Source of the DNA: Pseudomonadota bacterium
GTDB lineage: Bacteria; Pseudomonadota; Gammaproteobacteria; Burkholderiales; Burkholderiaceae
Direction: 5' to 3'
Length of the DNA stretch: 16,609 bases
NCBI GenBank assembly: GCA_963205525.1
Contig: CAUJJP010000234.1
Location: 1-16,609, forward strand
Both the position numbers and the translations under genes were made by a program. Of this stretch, positions 1-7,900 are shown in pieces. The notes under the pieces are model-generated. The model was not told the DNA's origin and made no database searches. It was given only the letters and a program-made list of their open reading frames with translations. How positions within the stretch are numbered: the first letter of the stretch is position 1; every line of letters starts with the position of its first letter.

Positions 1-2659
1 GCAGCTCGATGGTGAAGCGCAGACCTGCCACGCCCTGCGCCGCAGGCCGGTTCTCGGCCCGTATCGTGCCCGCGTGCGCCTGCACGATGGCGCGCGCGAT
101 CGCCAGCCCGAGGCCGACGCCGGGCGTCGCGTCCTCCTTGCTGCCGCGCTCGAACTTGTCGAACATGGCCTCCTCGCGCCCGGGCGGCAGGCCGGGACCG
201 TGGTCGTCGACGCGTATCGTCACCGTCGCGGCGCCGGCCTCGGCGCCGATCTCGATCGCGCTGCAGGCCGGGGTGTACTTGGCGGCGTTCTCCAGCAGGT
301 TGACGAGCACGCGCTCGAAGAGCACGGCGTCGATGTGCAGCAGCGGCAGGTCGTCGGCCAGCCGCACCTGCACCGGGCGCCCGGCGAGCGCCGGCGCGCA
401 GGCCGCGAGCGCGCTGCCCAGCACCTCCTCCAGCGGCTGCCATTCGCGGCGCAGCGGCACCGCACCGGCCTCCAGGCGTGCCATGTCCAGCAGGTTGCCG
501 ACCATGGTGTTCATGCGCAGCGCCGAATCGCGGATCGCCGACGCGAGCTCGGACTGCAGCGGCGCCAGCGGCGGCGGCGTCATGGCGAGGGTGTCGGCGA
601 GCCCGACCAGCGCCGCCAGCGGCGTGCGCAGGTCGTGCGAGATGGTGGCCAGCAAGGCATTGCGCAGGCGCTCGGACTCCATCTGCACCGTGCTCGCGCG
701 CGCGACGTCGATGTAGTGGATGCGTTCCAGCGAGATCGCCAGCAGCGAGGCGCAGGTGTCCAGCAGCTGGCGCTGGTCGGGCGCGAGCAGCTGGCGCTGC
801 GCCGGCTGCACCGCCAGCACGCCGCGCAGCCGCATCGGCGCCTTCAGCGGCAGCACCAGGCAGGCGCTGGCGGCCAGGGTGTCGGTGCCCAGGCCGGCGG
901 CCTCGGCGTGGTCGTAGGACCAGCGCGCCAGTGCGTCGTCAACCTCGGCCGTCGCGCCGGGCAGCGCGCGCAGCCGCTCGTGCTCGTCGAGCGCGAGCAG
1001 CGCGGACCCGGCCTTGAACTCGGCCTGCACGAAGCGCGCGCCTATCTCCGCCACCTGCACCGGCAGCAGCGCCGCCGAGAGGTCGCGCGCCATGTCGTAC
1101 AGGCTGCGCACCCGGTGCTCGCGCTGGTTCGCGGCGGCCGCCTGCACCTTCAGCCCGGCAGTGAGCTGGCCGATCGCCAGCGCCACCACCAGCATCACCG
1201 CAAAGGTGACGAGGTACTGCACGTCGCTGACCGCGAACGAGGCGCGCGGCGGCACGAAGAAGAAGTCGAACAGTGCCACCCCCAGGAAGGCCGCCAGCAC
1301 CGCCGGCCCGCGGCCGTGGAACCAGCCAATGCCGACCACGACGAGGAGGAAGAACATGACGATGTTGGTCAGCTCCAGCCGCCCGTGCAGCGGTGCCGCC
1401 AGCATCGCCACCCCCGTGCAGGCCGCCAGCGCCGCCGCGTAGCCGCGCCAGGCGATGCTCGAGGCCACGGGTTGCGCGCGGCGCGGCGGCAGGCGCTCGC
1501 GTGCCGCCGCCGGCACCGCCATCTGCAGCACGTCGAGGTCGTCGGCGGCGAGTTCGGCGATCCGGTCTGCGGCCGAGGTCTGCCATGGCCAGCGCCGCTT
1601 GCCGCCGCGACCGATCACCAGCCGCGACAGGTTGTGCTCGCGCGCGTAGCGCACCAGCGCCGGCACCGCCTCGGGCGCGGCCGGGTTGGCGATCGTCGCG
1701 CCCAGTTCCTGCGCCAGCTTGAGCACGCGCAGCGCCTGCTCGCGGCGCACTTCGGGCAGCCGGTGCACGGCCGGCGTCTGCACGTGCACCGCGTGCCAGG
1801 ACACGCCGAGCTGGGCCGCCAGCCGGGCACAGCCGCGCACCACCGTCTCTGCGCTGTCGCTGGTGCCGACGCAGGCCAGAAGCGCCTCGCGGTTGGGCCA
1901 CACCGCCTGCACCGAGCGACGCCGCCGCCAGGCCTGCATCTCCTCGTCGACGCGGTCGGCAGTGCGGCGCAGCGCCAGCTCGCGCAGCGCCAGCAGGTTG
2001 CCTTTGCGGAAGAAGTTGGCCCCGGCCCTCTGCGCCTGCTGCGGCAGGTAGACCTTGCCTGCCTTCAGCCGCGCCAGCAGTTCGTCGGGTGGCAGGTCGA
2101 CCAGCACCACCTCGTCGGCGTCATCGAACAGCCGGTCCGGCACCGTCTCCCAGACCCGGATGCCGGTGATGCCGCCGACGATGTCGTTCAGGCTCTCCAG
2201 GTGCTGCACGTTCATCGTCGTCCAGACGTCGACGCCGGCGTCCAGCAGCTCCTGCACGTCCTGCCAGCGCTTGGGGTGGCGTGAGCCGGGCGCGTTGCTG
2301 TGCGCCAGCTCGTCGAGCAGCACCAGCGGCGCGGTCTGCTCGCGCGCCCAGGCGAGCGCGGCGTCGAGGTCGAACTCGTGCAGCACACGCTCGCGGTAGG
2401 ACACCGCCTTCAGTGCCAGGCGCGGCAGGCCGTGCAGCATGGCCTCGGTCTCGCTGCGGCCGTGGGTCTCGGTCAGGCCGACGATCAGCGCCACGCCCTG
2501 CGCCTGCGCGGCCGCCGCGGCACCCAGCATGGCGTAGGTCTTGCCCACGCCGGCGCAGGCGCCGAAGAAGATCTTGAGCTTGCCGCGCCGCGCGCGCGCC
2601 TCGTCGCTCTGCACCTGGCGCAGCAGCGCATCGGGGTCGGGGCGAGCGACGCCGGTCAT
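1..2659 (-). CDS. kdpD: KdpD, potassium/turgor sensor histidine kinase (3' end beyond window)
   Basis: Inner-membrane sensor kinase that phosphorylates KdpE to switch on the Kdp pump. Reading from ATG 2659, the protein opens MTGVARPDPDALL, like other KdpDs. The KdpD N-terminal domain has a Walker A motif GACAGVGKT (residues 33-41) and a DELAHSNAPGSRHPKRW motif. A universal-stress-protein-like domain follows (about 250-370), then four membrane segments (about 405-490) and a GAF-like region. HisKA has SHDLRTPL with the phospho-acceptor at His675; the ATPase domain has NLLENAAKYTP, DDHGPGLP and GVGLGLA. About 886 residues are present, so only a few C-terminal ones are missing. The ATG has no visible Shine-Dalgarno. 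An in-frame GTG at 2689 has GAGG five bases before it and is a possible start 10 codons upstream. kdpE is expected beyond the left edge. Confidence 0.97.
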   Translation of the reverse strand, partial: MTGVARPDPDALLRQVQSDEARARRGKLKIFFGACAGVGKTYAMLGAAAAAQAQGVALIVGLTETHGRSETEAMLHGLPRLALKAVSYRERVLHEFDLDAALAWAREQTAPLVLLDELAHSNAPGSRHPKRWQDVQELLDAGVDVWTTMNVQHLESLNDIVGGITGIRVWETVPDRLFDDADEVVLVDLPPDELLARLKAGKVYLPQQAQRAGANFFRKGNLLALRELALRRTADRVDEEMQAWRRRRSVQAVWPNREALLACVGTSDSAETVVRGCARLAAQLGVSWHAVHVQTPAVHRLPEVRREQALRVLKLAQELGATIANPAAPEAVPALVRYAREHNLSRLVIGRGGKRRWPWQTSAADRIAELAADDLDVLQMAVPAAARERLPPRRAQPVASSIAWRGYAAALAACTGVAMLAAPLHGRLELTNIVMFFLLVVVGIGWFHGRGPAVLAAFLGVALFDFFFVPPRASFAVSDVQYLVTFAVMLVVALAIGQLTAGLKVQAAAANQREHRVRSLYDMARDLSAALLPVQVAEIGARFVQAEFKAGSALLALDEHERLRALPGATAEVDDALARWSYDHAEAAGLGTDTLAASACLVLPLKAPMRLRGVLAVQPAQRQLLAPDQRQLLDTCASLLAISLERIHYIDVARASTVQMESERLRNALLATISHDLRTPLAALVGLADTLAMTPPPLAPLQSELASAIRDSALRMNTMVGNLLDMARLEAGAVPLRREWQPLEEVLGSALAACAPALAGRPVQVRLADDLPLLHIDAVLFERVLVNLLENAAKYTPACSAIEIGAEAGAATVTIRVDDHGPGLPPGREEAMFDKFERGSKEDATPGVGLGLAIARAIVQAHAGTIRAENRPAAQGVAGLRFTIEL

Positions 2660-2720
2660 GGCCGAAACGCCGCGCAGGTGGGGCGGCACATCAGCCTCGC
2701 AAGACGGTCGGGCAGCTCAT
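2656..2720 (-). other. Two overlapping mini-reading frames linking the 44-aa gene to kdpD
   Basis: A 9-codon frame (MSCPTVLRG, 2691-2720) starts by ATGA overlap with the stop of the 44-aa frame. An 11-codon frame (MCRPTCAAFRP, 2656-2691) starts by TGATG overlap with its stop and ends by ATGA overlap with the kdpD ATG. The second has GAGG three bases upstream of its ATG. They could relay ribosomes to kdpD, whose ATG lacks a Shine-Dalgarno. Chance in GC-rich DNA is a real alternative, and the GAGG could equally serve a GTG start of kdpD at 2689. The peptides themselves look like nothing I recognise. Confidence 0.25.
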
Positions 2721-2851
2721 CGATGCATCTTCCCACGCCGCTGCGCGCGCTGGGCCTGCCGGCGCGCGCTGCGCGCGACCAGCCACCAGGCCAGCAGCAG
2801 CGGCACGAGGACCGCCGCCATCGCGAACAGGACGCCCCAGCCTTCGCTCAT
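2717..2851 (-). CDS. 44-aa single-span membrane peptide between kdpC and kdpD
   Basis: The frame begins [20 protein letters not shown], continues with AWWLV and ends in a very basic tail ([18 protein letters not shown]). One hydrophobic helix (about residues 6-25) is followed by 9 positive charges, so the positive-inside rule puts the C-terminus in the cytoplasm. The start codon overlaps the kdpC stop as ATGA and has no Shine-Dalgarno of its own, so translation is probably coupled to kdpC. The stop TGA is in the same frame as kdpD, and no further stop intervenes before the kdpD start. I do not recognise a named family; a KdpF-like accessory subunit or a KdpD-associated peptide are guesses from position only. 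Confidence 0.6.
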   Translation of the reverse strand: MSEGWGVLFAMAAVLVPLLLAWWLVARSARRQAQRAQRRGKMHR

Positions 2852-3504
2852 GGCGCGACGGACGCGACCGGCGCTGCAGGCGCTGCAGGCGCTGCAGGCG
2901 CTGCGGGCGCTGCAGGCGCTGCGGGCGTGGCTGCGGCGATCGCGTCCAGCGCCAGGTTCAGCGCCAGCACCTTGACGCGCGGCTCGCCGAGGAAGCCCAG
3001 CCAGGGCCGGTCGGTGTGGCGCTCGACCAGCTCGCGCAGCCGCGCTTGCGGCAGCCCGCGCACGCGCGCGACGCGCGCCAGCTGGAAGTCCGCGCCGGCA
3101 CGGCTGATGTGCGGATCCAGGCCGCTGGCCGACGCAGTCACGAGGTCGATGGGCACCGGCGCCGTGTTGCCCGGGTCGGCCGCGCGCAGGGCCTGGATGC
3201 GCGCGCGCACGGCATCGGCCAGCGCAGGGTTCGTCGGCCCCTGGTTGGCGCCGCCGGAATTGGCGGCGTTGTAGGGCATGGGTCCGGTGGCCGAAGGGCG
3301 GCCCCAGAAGTGGCCCGGGTCGCTGAAGGGCTGACCGATCAGCTCGGAGCCGACCGGCGTGCCGTCGCGCAGGATCAGGCTGCCGTTGGCCTGCGCCGGG
3401 AAGGCGAGCTGGGCCGCGCCGGTCACGGCCAGCGGATAGGCCAGGCCGGTGAGGACGGACAGGGCGGCGAACAGGGTCAGGGCAGGACGGAGTTGCGATG
3501 TCAT
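2848..3504 (-). CDS. kdpC: KdpC, potassium-transporting ATPase subunit C
   Basis: Accessory subunit that holds the KdpFABC complex together and raises its ATP affinity; one N-terminal membrane anchor, the rest periplasmic. The anchor is residues 6-30 ([20 protein letters not shown]). Family signatures follow in order: [53 protein letters not shown] and [18 protein letters not shown]. At 218 aa it is longer than the usual 190 or so because of an Ala/Pro tail built of PAA triplets, encoded by a 9-bp tandem repeat. ATG 3504 has GAGGAG seven bases upstream. It lies 11 nt after kdpB, and its stop overlaps the next small gene. Confidence 0.97.
   Translation of the reverse strand: MTSQLRPALTLFAALSVLTGLAYPLAVTGAAQLAFPAQANGSLILRDGTPVGSELIGQPFSDPGHFWGRPSATGPMPYNAANSGGANQGPTNPALADAVRARIQALRAADPGNTAPVPIDLVTASASGLDPHISRAGADFQLARVARVRGLPQARLRELVERHTDRPWLGFLGEPRVKVLALNLALDAIAAATPAAPAAPAAPAAPAAPAAPVASVAP
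2871..2924 (-). repeat. 9-bp tandem repeat in the 3' end of kdpC
   Basis: Six head-to-tail units of gcgctgcag or gcgctgcgg (plus-strand reading), each encoding three residues of the Pro-Ala-Ala tail of KdpC. Two of the six units differ by one base. In-frame 9-bp units can gain or lose copies by slippage without a frameshift, so the tail length may vary between strains. Confidence 0.9.
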
Positions 3505-3515
3505 GGGATGGCTCC

Positions 3516-5672
3516 TCAGGCCAGGCCGACGCCGGCCAGCAGCAGGTCGATGAGCTTGATGCCGATGAAGGGCACGATGACGCCGCCCAGGCCGTAGACA
3601 GCCAGGTTGCGCCGCAGCAGCACGGCGGCACCGACGGCGCGGTAGGGCACGCCCTTCAGGGCCAGCGGGATCAGCGCGACGATGATCAGCGCATTGAAGA
3701 TCACCGCCGCCAGGATGGCCGACTGCGGGCTCGCCAGCCCCATGACGTTGAGCGCGCCGAGCTGCGGATAGGTGGCGACGAAGGCCGCCGGCACGATGGC
3801 GAAGTACTTGGCGAGGTCGTTGGCGATGCTGAAGGTGGTGAGCGAGCCGCGCGTCATCAGCATCTGCTTGCCGGTCTCGACGATCTCGATCAGCTTGGTC
3901 GGGTTGCTGTCGAGGTCGACCATGTTGCCGGCCTCCTTGGCCGCCTGGGTGCCGGTGTTCATCGCCACCGCCACATCCGCCTGCGCCAGCGCCGGCGCGT
4001 CGTTGCTGCCGTCGCCGGTCATCGCCACCAGCCGACCCGCGGCCTGGTGTTCGCGGATGAGCCTGAGCTTGGCCTCGGGCGTGGCCTCGGCCAGGAAATC
4101 GTCGACGCCGGCCTCGGCGGCGATCGCGGCGGCGGTGAGCCGGTTGTCGCCGGTCACCATCACGGTCTTGATGCCCATGCGGCGCAGCTCGGCGAAGCGT
4201 TCCTTGATGCCGCCCTTGACGATGTCCTTCAGCTCGACCACGCCCAGCACGCGCGCACCCGCCGGCGCCGGGCCGCCCGAAGCCGGCGCAGCACCCGCTT
4301 CGCGGGTCGCCGCCGCGCTCGGCGCCGGGGTGATGAACTCCGCCACCACCAGCGGCGTGCTGCCGCGGCGCGCCACCTCGTCGACGCTGTCCTGCAGCGC
4401 GGCCGGGAAATGGCCGCCCAGCGCTTCGACGTGGCTGCGGATCGCCTCTGCCGCGCCCTTGCGCAGCGCGCGCAGCTCGCCGCCGGCACCGGGCAGGTCG
4501 ACGCCGCTCATGCGCGTGGCCGCCGTGAAATGCACGAAGTGGGCGCCCAGGCCGGCGACATCGCGCTCGCGCAGCTTGAACTTCTGCTTGGCGAGCACGA
4601 CGATGCTGCGCCCCTCGGGTGTCTCGTCGGCCAGCGAGGCGAGCTGCGCCACGTCGGCGAGCTCGGCCTCGCTGACGCCGGGCGCGGGGATGAAGGCGCT
4701 GGCCTGGCGGTTGCCCAGGGTGATGGTGCCGGTCTTGTCCAGCAGCAGCACATCCACATCGCCTGCGGCCTCCACCGCGCGGCCCGAGGTGGCGATGACG
4801 TTGGCCTGCATCATGCGGCTCATGCCGGCGACGCCGATCGCGCTCAGCAACCCGGCGATGGTGGTCGGGATCAGGCACACCAGCAGCGCCACCAGCACCA
4901 CCAGGCTCACCGGCTGGCCGCTGCCCACCGCCTGCACGCTGAACTGCGAGAACGGCAGCAGGGTGACGACGACGCCCAGGAAGACGATGGTCAGCGCCAC
5001 CAGCAGGATGGTGAGCGCGATCTCGTTGGGCGTCTTCTGGCGCTTGGCGTTCTCGACCATCGCGATCATGCGGTCGACGAAGGTCTCGCCAGGGTTGACC
5101 GCGACGCGCGCGACGATCCAGTCCGAGAGCACGCGCGTGCCACCGGTGACGGCCGAGAAGTCGCCGCCGGACTCGCGTATCACCGGCGCCGAGTCGCCGG
5201 TGATCGCGCTCTCGTCGACCGACGCCACGCCGGCAATCACTTCGGCGTCGGCCGGGATGACGTCGCCGGCCTCGATGAGCACGATGTCTCCGCGCTTGAG
5301 CTGGTCGGCCTCCAGCGGATGCCACTTCATCTCGCTGCGTGGCTCGCCATCGCGCCAGGCGCCCTCGAGCTTCTTGGCCCAGGTCTTTTTCTTCAGCCCG
5401 CGCAGGCTCGCGGCCTGCGCCTGCGCGCGGCCCTCGGCCAGGGCCTCGGCGAAGTTGGCGAACAGCACGGTGAACCACAGCCACAGCGCGACGCCGACGG
5501 TGAAGGCATCCGGCGTCGCCAGTGCCAGCGCGCTGGTGAAGGCGCTGCCCACCCAGACGACGAACATCACCGGGTTGCGCCACTGCAGGCGCGGATCGAG
5601 CTTGCGCAGGGCACCCAGCGCGGCCGGGCCGGCGAGCGTGGCATCGAACAGGGTCAGTGTCTTGCGGGTCAT
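3516..5672 (-). CDS. kdpB: KdpB, potassium-transporting P-type ATPase catalytic subunit
   Basis: P-type ATPase that hydrolyses ATP to drive K+ through KdpA, in the inner membrane. The phosphorylation motif [10 protein letters not shown] has Asp312. The hinge motifs are [18 protein letters not shown] and [12 protein letters not shown]. The TM4 motif LIPTTIAG is present, as are the charged TM5 residues in [11 protein letters not shown] (Asp619, Lys622). The actuator motif reads TGDS (158-161), where P-type ATPases normally have TGE(S). The nucleotide domain carries an Ala/Pro/Gly-rich insert (about 447-473), making the protein 718 aa against about 682 in E. coli. I chose ATG 5672 because the protein then aligns with other KdpBs and GAGG lies upstream, over the kdpA stop. 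It is 8 nt after kdpA and 11 nt before kdpC. Confidence 0.98.
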   Translation of the reverse strand: MTRKTLTLFDATLAGPAALGALRKLDPRLQWRNPVMFVVWVGSAFTSALALATPDAFTVGVALWLWFTVLFANFAEALAEGRAQAQAASLRGLKKKTWAKKLEGAWRDGEPRSEMKWHPLEADQLKRGDIVLIEAGDVIPADAEVIAGVASVDESAITGDSAPVIRESGGDFSAVTGGTRVLSDWIVARVAVNPGETFVDRMIAMVENAKRQKTPNEIALTILLVALTIVFLGVVVTLLPFSQFSVQAVGSGQPVSLVVLVALLVCLIPTTIAGLLSAIGVAGMSRMMQANVIATSGRAVEAAGDVDVLLLDKTGTITLGNRQASAFIPAPGVSEAELADVAQLASLADETPEGRSIVVLAKQKFKLRERDVAGLGAHFVHFTAATRMSGVDLPGAGGELRALRKGAAEAIRSHVEALGGHFPAALQDSVDEVARRGSTPLVVAEFITPAPSAAATREAGAAPASGGPAPAGARVLGVVELKDIVKGGIKERFAELRRMGIKTVMVTGDNRLTAAAIAAEAGVDDFLAEATPEAKLRLIREHQAAGRLVAMTGDGSNDAPALAQADVAVAMNTGTQAAKEAGNMVDLDSNPTKLIEIVETGKQMLMTRGSLTTFSIANDLAKYFAIVPAAFVATYPQLGALNVMGLASPQSAILAAVIFNALIIVALIPLALKGVPYRAVGAAVLLRRNLAVYGLGGVIVPFIGIKLIDLLLAGVGLA

Positions 5673-5680
5673 GGCAATCC

Positions 5681-7501
5681 TCAACGCGGGTAGAGCATCA
5701 GGTGCTCGACCACCGGGCCCAGCGCCAGCGCGGGCACGTAGTTCAGCAGGCCGACCAGGAGCACGGTGCCCACCAGCAGCAGCGCGAACAGCGCGCCGTG
5801 CGTGGGCAGGGTGCCGGCGCCGGCGGCCAGCCGCTTCTTCGCCGCCAGCGAGCCGGCCACCGCCAGCACCGGCACGATGACGCCGAAGCGGCCCAGCCAC
5901 ATCGCCACCCCGATCAGCGTGTTGTAGAAGGGCGTGTTGGCCGCCAGCCCGGCGAAGGCGCTGCCGTTGTTGTTGGCGCCCGATGTCAGCGCGTACAGGA
6001 TCTCGGTGAAGCCGTGCGGCCCGGGGTTGGCCACGCCCACACGCCCGGCCTCGCCGGCCACCGCCAGCGCCGTGCCCAGCAGCACCACGAGCGGCGTGAC
6101 GAGGATGGCGATCGCCACCATCTTCATCTCCGCGGCCTCGATCTTCTTGCCCAGGTACTCGGGCGTGCGGCCGATCATCAGCCCGGCGATGAACACCGCC
6201 ATGATCGCGAACATCAGCATGCCGTACAGGCCGGTGCCGACGCCGCCGAAGATCACCTCGCCGAGCTGCATCAGCACCAGCGGCACCATGCCGCCCAGCG
6301 GCGTGTAGCTGTCGTGCATGCTGTTCACCGCGCCGCAGCTCGCCGCCGTGGTGACGCTGGCGAAGAGCGCCGAGGCGTTGATGCCCAAGCGCAGCTCCTT
6401 GCCTTCCATGTTGCCGCCGGACTGGGTCGCGCTCGCCTGCTGGTCGGTGCCCAGCGCCGCCAGCAGCGGGTTGCCCTGCTGCTCGGCAGCGGTCGCGCCG
6501 ACCACCGCGACGACGAACACCAGCGTCATCGCCGCCAGCACGGTCGTGCCCTGGCGCAGATCACCGACCATGCGGCCGAAGACGAAGCACAAGGCCGCCG
6601 GGATCAGGAAGATGGCCAGCATCTGCACCAGGTTGGTGAGCGCGTTCGGGTTCTCGAAGGGGTGCGCCGAGTTGGCGTTGAAGAAGCCGCCGCCGTTGGT
6701 GCCCAGCATCTTGATCGCCAGCTGCGAAGCCACCGGCCCCATGGCCAGGGTCTGTGTCTGCGAGCGCTGCTCCTGCATCACCGGCTGGCCCTGGGCGCCC
6801 GGCAGCGGCGCGCCGTCGGCGCCGGTCTTGGTCTGCTGCCAGCTCACGGTTTCGAGCGTCTGCACCGGCTGGTAAGGACTCAGGTTCTGGATCACGCCCT
6901 GGCTCACGTTGAGCAGCGCGATCACGAACGCCAGCGGCAGCAGGATCCACAGCGTGACGCGCGTGAGGTCGACCCAGACGTTGCCGACCGACTGCGCGCC
7001 GTGGCGCACGAAGCCGCGGATGAGCGCGACCACGACCACGATGCCGCTGGCGGCGGACAGGAAGTTCTGCACCGTCATCACCAGCATCTGGGTCAGGTAG
7101 CTCATCGTGGACTCACCGCCGTAGCCCTGCCAGTTGGTGTTGGCGACGAAGCTGACCGCGGTGTTGAAGGCCGAGTCGGGCGAGACCGCGCCCATGCCCT
7201 GTGGGTTGATCCAAGCCATGGGCCCGCTCGGGCCCTGGGGCAGCCAGCCCTGCATGCGCTGCAGCGCATAGGCCGCGAACAGGCCCAGGACGTTGAACAG
7301 CAGCAGCCCGAGCGCGTAGGCCAGCCAGCCCTGCTCGCGCCCGGCGTCGACGCCGGCGAGCCGGTACAGCGGCGCCTCGACGCGACGCCCGAAGGCGAAG
7401 CGGCCGTCCATCACGGCATCGATCACGCGCGCCAGCGGCCAGGCCAGCGCCAGCAGCAGCGCCAGAAAGCACACGAGCTGCATCCAGGCCGGGGCGCTCA
7501 T
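5681..7501 (-). CDS. kdpA: KdpA, potassium-transporting ATPase K+-binding subunit
   Basis: Inner-membrane subunit of the superfamily of K+ transporters; it selects and conducts K+. The four pore-loop signatures are visible: TNWQGYGGE (122-130), [18 protein letters not shown] (267-284), [25 protein letters not shown] loop (384-404) and [11 protein letters not shown] (508-518). About ten hydrophobic helices surround them. At 606 aa it is about 50 longer than the E. coli protein; part of this is a Gln-rich periplasmic stretch near residues 220-252. ATG 7501 overlaps the kdpF stop as ATGA and has GGAGG seven bases upstream, inside kdpF. Confidence 0.98.
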   Translation of the reverse strand: MSAPAWMQLVCFLALLLALAWPLARVIDAVMDGRFAFGRRVEAPLYRLAGVDAGREQGWLAYALGLLLFNVLGLFAAYALQRMQGWLPQGPSGPMAWINPQGMGAVSPDSAFNTAVSFVANTNWQGYGGESTMSYLTQMLVMTVQNFLSAASGIVVVVALIRGFVRHGAQSVGNVWVDLTRVTLWILLPLAFVIALLNVSQGVIQNLSPYQPVQTLETVSWQQTKTGADGAPLPGAQGQPVMQEQRSQTQTLAMGPVASQLAIKMLGTNGGGFFNANSAHPFENPNALTNLVQMLAIFLIPAALCFVFGRMVGDLRQGTTVLAAMTLVFVVAVVGATAAEQQGNPLLAALGTDQQASATQSGGNMEGKELRLGINASALFASVTTAASCGAVNSMHDSYTPLGGMVPLVLMQLGEVIFGGVGTGLYGMLMFAIMAVFIAGLMIGRTPEYLGKKIEAAEMKMVAIAILVTPLVVLLGTALAVAGEAGRVGVANPGPHGFTEILYALTSGANNNGSAFAGLAANTPFYNTLIGVAMWLGRFGVIVPVLAVAGSLAAKKRLAAGAGTLPTHGALFALLLVGTVLLVGLLNYVPALALGPVVEHLMLYPR

Positions 7502-7590
7502 GAAAAGTCCTCCGGCCGCAGCAGCGCGGCAAGCAGGTAGACCAGCAGCGCGAGCGAGACCAGCCCGGCGGCGAGCTCCCAGCCACTCAT
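7498..7590 (-). CDS. kdpF: KdpF, small subunit of the Kdp ATPase
   Basis: A 30-aa single-span peptide, [20 protein letters not shown] followed by [10 protein letters not shown]. The hydrophobic helix and the terminal LLRPE(D/K)F motif are typical of KdpF, which stabilises the KdpFABC complex. The start overlaps the stop of the preceding 33-aa frame and the stop overlaps kdpA, both as ATGA, so it sits in a chain of coupled genes. Confidence 0.92.
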   Translation of the reverse strand: MSGWELAAGLVSLALLVYLLAALLRPEDFS

Positions 7591-7688
7591 GACTTCACCC
7601 GCACTGGCTGCAGGCGCGCGCAGAGCCACGCGAGGGCGGCGGCGGCGGCCGACAAGGCGCCGCACAGGGCGAGAAAGACGATGTCCAT
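7587..7688 (-). CDS. 33-aa membrane peptide, first frame of the kdp operon
   Basis: The frame reads [20 protein letters not shown] then [14 protein letters not shown] hydrophobic helix (residues 3-23) ends in a short basic, Cys-containing tail. GGAGG lies four bases before ATG 7688, the strongest ribosome site in this part of the operon, and the stop overlaps the kdpF start (ATGA). Short peptides of the form MD-hydrophobic helix-C-x-RL upstream of kdpF occur in many bacterial kdp operons, usually as hypothetical proteins; I make that link from memory. It may be an extra accessory subunit, or a leader cistron feeding ribosomes into kdpF, which has only a weak ribosome site. Confidence 0.7.
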   Translation of the reverse strand: MDIVFLALCGALSAAAAALAWLCARLQPVRVKS

Positions 7689-7780
7689 GCATCCTCCGAT
7701 GAAACGGGATGGATGCTCGGCCGGGCGCCGTCAAGACGGTGCAAAGAAGTGGTCGATCGGCATCAAGAAGACATCAAGAT
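7689..7780 (-). promoter_or_regulatory. Putative kdp promoter/operator with KdpE-type direct repeats
   Basis: Reading the minus strand, TCTTGATG occurs at 7779-7772 and again at 7768-7761, exactly 11 bp apart. A near copy, TCTTGACG, lies at 7736-7729, 32 bp further on. Tandem direct repeats one helical turn apart are how OmpR-family regulators such as KdpE bind. The third copy includes TTGACG, a good -35 match, but no good -10 follows at 16-18 bp, which would fit an activator-dependent promoter. The operon's first ribosome site is at the end of this region. No KdpE consensus from this genus is known to me, so the assignment is inference. Confidence 0.4.
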
Positions 7781-7821
7781 CCGGCTGCGACGGCCGGCGC
7801 AGCCCGGTCGTCGCAGCCCGG
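7781..7821. repeat. Bulged 12-bp inverted repeat between the amidohydrolase gene and kdp
   Basis: ccggctgcgacg (7781-7792) pairs with cgtcgcagcccgg (7809-7821) with one bulged base and a 16-nt loop. It lies 80 bp past the amidohydrolase stop and directly upstream of the putative KdpE repeats. There is no T-tract, so it is not a classical terminator; it might still pause or protect the upstream transcript. The stretch 7822-7900 is GC-rich and I see no gene in it. Confidence 0.45.
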
Positions 7822-7900
7822 CCACCGCTGTGCGAGCAGGCCGTCCGCCGCCGCGCGGCCCCGCTGGGGCGCGCTCGACCGCCGCCGGCGCGGCCAGTGC

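Noticed and set aside
74..2284. Long plus-strand open frame (736 codons) opposite kdpD
   Set aside because: Arg/Gln/His-rich low-complexity translation; the opposite strand encodes a full KdpD with all motifs. A product of GC-biased codon use.
2871..2924. Short tandem repeats as a possible CRISPR array
   Set aside because: The units are 9 bp with no spacers and lie inside kdpC; no cas genes in the window.
3498..5880. Long plus-strand open frames opposite kdpB
   Set aside because: They mirror the codons of kdpB and show no domain or signal; KdpB motifs are intact on the minus strand.
5657..7540. 627-codon plus-strand frame opposite kdpA
   Set aside because: His/Gln/Arg-rich shadow of a membrane protein gene; no recognisable family.
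7861..7880. gcccc/ggggc stem as a terminator for the amidohydrolase gene
   Set aside because: Only 5 bp with a 3-nt loop and no T-tract; not better than chance in this composition.
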